In this document: positions 60,268 to 64,000 of the stretch, piece by piece
How the letters are laid out: the number at the start of each line of letters is the position of its first letter
Numbering within the stretch: position 1 is the stretch's first letter
From: Rhododendron vialii
Lineage: Eukaryota; Streptophyta; Magnoliopsida; Ericales; Ericaceae
Assembly (NCBI RefSeq): GCF_030253575.1
Contig: NC_080568.1
Coordinates: 33,445,001 to 33,509,000, forward strand
Length of the DNA stretch: 64,000 bases
Direction of reading: 5' to 3'
Position numbers and translations under genes: made by a program
Notes under the pieces: generated by a model
The model's database searches: none
What the model was told of the DNA's origin: nothing
Seen by the model: the letters and a program-made list of their open reading frames with translations, nothing else

Positions 60268-61700
60268 TTTATCAACAACAAAAAAATCCTGCTAAAAAGT
60301 ACAGTAGTAACAAACAAATCTTCTTCTGAGAGCACTTCTGGATGCCCCAAATGCAAAAACAATCTTCTGAACTATCAATGAAATTTCCGCATTGGTTAGC
60401 CGTTGGTGTTTCCCTCAGGCCCCATGCCCCTCAATTTTCTCTCTTTTTGTCCCGTTTTGATATTTCACCTCTGCTTCTGATATATATATAAGGTGAAGTT
60501 CTCGCGCTAGGAAATACTTTAGTCCAATGGTCAAGTACACGATAACTATAGTCAAACCGTGCAAAATTAGGTCAAAATCTCCTCTTCAGTTGTACTTCTT
60601 TTTTCCCCATGAAACAGTATGGAGTTATTAAAAGAAAATTGATATTTGCGCTCTCTCTATTTATGCAGGCCCTCAACTTTATTCATAAACTTCACTTTGA
60701 AAGTGAAGCGTCCGCATCAAAAAAGGGAATGCGAATATCAATTCCCTATTAAAAAGCGAAAACTAGAAATGGGTCCTTCTTTCCGGATCATTATAAGGAG
60801 TAACAAAAGGGGAATTGATTTTCGCGCTCAACTTTTTATTGATAGCGCTCCAATTTTAACGTGAAGTTACTACTAACTTCATGAATAAAGTGGAACGTCA
60901 TCAACAAAAAATGAAGCGCGAATAAGGGTTCCTAAACATCAAAACAAAATAGCGAATAAGAGTTCCTAAAAGACCGCAACTCAAACATTACCTCAGGACC
61001 GATTCTGCCGGTGATACTATTTTTATGGCCCGACTGCTATCATCAGAATTGTTCATTTTGAATTAGAGACATCACTAAAACTTGATGTGATTTGATTTGT
61101 TTTTAAAAAAATTAGACGGTCATACAAATAGGTTGTCCAATTTGGCAATACAAATGTGACTAGTCCGGGTTGCTAATAGATACTCCATCCGTCCCAAAAT
61201 GTTGTGCATGTTTTTTTTCCCGGACATCTCAATTAATTGTCTATCTTTTAATGTATTACTAATATATAAAATTCAATATGAATCTTGTTTGATAGATCTC
61301 AATTAATTCTTTTAAGCAAAGATTTTGAAATCATAAAAAACATTATAGATCGCGAGATATAGATAATTTTTTGTGAGGTTCAAAAAATGAAACAGATACA
61401 ACAAATTGGGACAAAGAGAGTAGAAGGAATAGTTCTCGAGATTAGTCGAAGTACATGTAAACTTGTTCGGAGACTTTAGTTATTAAAAAAATATCCAGAC
61501 TGTGTAGTATGTTCTAAATTAATGATCCCAATAACACATGCTGAATTGCGCAACACATAAAAAGATTGCATGGGACCTCATGCCACTGGCGTGAGTAGTT
61601 GGTCAAACCCAAATTGGTGCAGTGGCATGAAGTTGTTAGGAAAATAATAAACTGCCAAGAAATACTAACTTTCATTGGTAGTGTAAAAGGTGATGACTAG
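60268..61700. other. Upstream of the exonuclease-KH gene, no gene seen
   Basis: 60639-60940 contains inverted AT-rich blocks around gaattgatttttcgcgctc-like motifs, suggestive of a degraded foldback. Nothing else is supported. Confidence 0.45.
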
Positions 61701-63057
61701 AGGGTGTTCCGCTTTTTTTAAAAAATTTTTTTTTAAAAAGAATGTAATTTTAAATTTAAATATAATGAAAATAAAAATTAATTTTTTAATTTTTTTTCAC
61801 ATTTTAAAATATCTCAATGAGATCTATCAAATAAGATTCATATTGGTAGGAAAATTTTTTGCGTAGACACATGATTTTTGAGTTTGAAATTACATTTCTT
61901 TTCTAAAACTTTTTACAAAACTGGAACGGCAAAGATATCTAATAACTAAAGATATTATCCAGTAAAAACTACTAAAAAACATGGTAACATAACCCTTCCT
62001 CAATACTGTACTATATTTATTCTAACAAGAGATTGGCTTATTCACAGAAGAAAACGATCTCAATTGTTCGTTTCGACATTAAACGGTCCAAATTTATATA
62101 AAACGGACGGAAACAAATGACCGCGATACACTTCTGTAAACACTATTCACCAAAACAGCGGTAATAAAAGTTTTTCTCTTCTAACAAAGTAAAGCATTTT
62201 TCAAACGACCTCAGATGTTAGGTAAAGTCGACAGATCTTCCATGGATGAGAGGGAATGTGGGGTCCAATCACAAGCCAATGAGCCACAACCCAAAGAAAA
62301 AGTTTACTGGGTGCGGGCACCTTGTTCTATCTTTTGGGGGAGGGATGGTTTTGTACAAACCGGGCAGAGCATAGTGCTGGGCATATTTGAATCGTTCGGC
62401 GTCTATCTTTTCGGCAATTTAGACCATTTGATTGTCGAGATGTGCACAACACGGTGCGCTCAGCACCATCCTCAACCGATTTTAAGAAAGGAAATAATAA
62501 CTAAGCTTTAAAATATTTACGTTTTTTCATTGTTACTCTAATACAGTATAGATTAGTGAGAGATTACAATTGGAATTGACACTCTTCCATTGAAACCCCA
62601 AACCTAATCTTTAAAAATTAAACGGTACAAAATCATTTGAGCTAACCTAAGACTTCGAAATTATCTCAAAATAAGTTGGGGGAGATTTTAGTGACTTATT
62701 TATATTTTCTATACATTCAATTTTGGTGATAATGATTATTTTTTGCATACTTTTTAGATTTTATACCAACGTGACAAGACTTCAACTCATCAATATTAGG
62801 AAGATCTATTTTTTGGATCTTGAGCAGAGAATTTCACAAATTTCTATGCAGTAAAAAGTGCTCAAGTCAGTTACTAATTTTAGTAAATTTGGAAGATGAG
62901 ATCATGAATTTATCACAAAGATTGCACACCCTCTAATTCCAAGAAACACCCGCCTTTTTAAGCGCGAGATCTTATGGACCAACTGATTTTTGTTGAAGAT
63001 AAGCCAAAATTTTCTTTTGGGACACACAGATATAATAAAGAAGGAAAAATCTAAAAT
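61701..63057. other. Intergenic, no gene seen
   Basis: AT-rich. The 98-codon open frame at 62215-62511 has no recognisable domain. Confidence 0.45.
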
Positions 63058-63182
63058 CAGCTCACTGGGCTGACAATAAGAAGTGTGAATGTGTATTAAA
63101 AAATGTAAAAAAATATATAGAAATATGTGTTTTCCTTATTCTCTTGTGTGCTTATTGTCAAGCCACTGGGCTGACAATAGAA
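63058..63182. mobile_element. Short MITE, second member of the family at 47926
   Basis: The ends are tcagctcactgggctgacaataag and cttattgtcaagccactgggctgac, with gtgtattaaaaaatg and tatatagaaatatgtg between them. Confidence 0.65.
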
Positions 63183-63329
63183 AGACCGAATAAACAAAAA
63201 TTGAATACCCGGAGGGATTAAATTCTAGAGAATCCTGTTTCGCATCGAAGGATGCAGTTTGCAACAGAGCAAGCAAGCGTGAAAAATGTCAAAATTTGAT
63301 TGGATGTCAATCGCCGCTTGATTGGTACT

Positions 63330-63505
63330 TTTTCAGAAAGTCTACAGTTCCCGATCGGGAAATCCCGATCGGAATCCCGACGCCCCGCCGGGCACGCTCC
63401 GGCCATCGGACGGCCGATCCGAGCCGTCCAAAAATTCTATAAAAAAAAACAGAGTGGGCCTGCGCGAGAATAAATGGCATCCGACGTGTGTAAGTGGCCG
63501 ATCCA
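63330..63505. mobile_element. Half-copy of the GC-rich MITE
   Basis: The blocks ggacggccgatccgagccgtcc, ggcctgcgcgagaat and ggcatccgacgtgtgtaag match one arm of the element at 8767-9083. The opposite arm is absent. Confidence 0.6.
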
Positions 63506-63641
63506 AGCACTCCATTTTTGGCTGATCCAAACACAAAAATGAGATGTTAGAGTTATCAATTATGACTCTCACAACCTACTATGGCATTCCGAACCCTTCG
63601 TTTTTGTAAATCCTGAAATCTATAGTCGTGTAAACATTTAA

Positions 63642-63800
63642 GGTTTTTTTTATTATCAATATTGTATACATTAGCGGAGGTTAGTGAGATGTTAGAGTTA
63701 GCACAGGGGAATCCAGAGACTATTCATAGCCCGTCCCTCGTGGGGCTCGAACCGTGGTTTCCCGGGGGGAGGAGACAACCAACTGCACTAACAATGGTTT
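63642..63800 (-). mobile_element. tRNA-derived SINE, same family as 8345
   Basis: On the minus strand: an A-box-like block (tagtgcagttggttg), a B box (ggttcgagcccc), the body with gtatacaatattgat, then a short A-rich tail. The A box lies at the right end near 63790, the tail at about 63642. Confidence 0.7.
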
Positions 63801-64000
63801 CTCAATGCAGTTGGTTGTCTCATAAACTATTAAGTTAATCAAATATCGATAAGTGCCTTATTCAGATGACTGATGAATGGTAAGAATTATAATAGTCTAT
63901 TTTTTTTCAAGAAAAGTGCAAATGTTTCAAGTGATTCCCTCAGTTTCCGATCAACTTGATTTTTCGCATGAAATAATAACGTGTTGAGACCTACAAAATA

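Noticed and set aside
62215-62511. 98-codon plus-strand open frame
   Set aside because: It has no recognisable domain, no supporting exon structure and no conserved neighbour, so it could be chance.

Overview
This is a piece of a seed-plant nuclear genome, almost certainly a eudicot. The genes are split by short GT-AG introns. The intergenic DNA is AT-rich and packed with SINEs, MITEs, miniature LTR elements (TRIMs), hAT-like elements and a Helitron, and there are long (TA)n, (CT)n and (GA)n tracts. The species cannot be fixed from the sequence. All recognisable protein genes lie on the minus strand.

Layout. (1) 401-1833: 5' two thirds of a profilin gene, last exon beyond base 1. (2) 3571-5530 and 10580-11606: two paralogous HAD-family acid phosphatase / vegetative-storage-protein-like genes; the second is intact, the first has lost the end of exon 2 and nearly all of intron 2. 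A MITE, a tRNA-derived SINE and a poly(A) retro-insertion lie between them. (3) 13916-17065: intact five-exon GDSL esterase/lipase. (4) 19037-24114: a 2,539-bp segment present twice head to tail with no difference seen. Each copy carries a small secreted Cys-rich peptide gene and a TRIM whose 5' LTR has become a palindrome. A diverged third peptide gene is at 26717-27525 and a broken fragment of a fourth at 29278-29365. (5) 28371-38237: tandem array of units of about 950 bp. Each unit holds a large foldback, and most carry a short segment reading as the C-terminal tail of a receptor kinase. One unit is split by a 3,078-bp Helitron with perfect ends. (6) 38175-40120: ruined malectin-like LRR receptor kinase, the likely source of the array. 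(7) 40952-42383: F-box/FBD-like gene with frame breaks. (8) 44085-45110: foldback MITE split by an hAT-like element. (9) 45567-45774: RNase-H-like retroelement remnant. (10) 46184-46622: frameshifted S-protein homologue. (11) 50136-51188: bHLH transcription factor of the bHLH87 type. (12) 53373-53747: a compact TRIM with PBS, PPT and 5-bp target duplication. (13) 54652-60267: intact ten-exon 3'-5' exonuclease plus KH-domain gene. (14) 60268-64000: no gene, MITEs and a SINE.

The genes form no operon or pathway. The intact ones have housekeeping or secretory roles: actin binding, cell-wall or vacuolar phosphatase, extracellular lipase, RNA processing and transcription. The accessory DNA is the more unusual part: nested transposons whose empty sites can be read in neighbouring paralogous copies, an exact tandem duplication that is either very young or an assembly error, and a satellite-like array apparently grown from the 3' end of a dying receptor-kinase gene.
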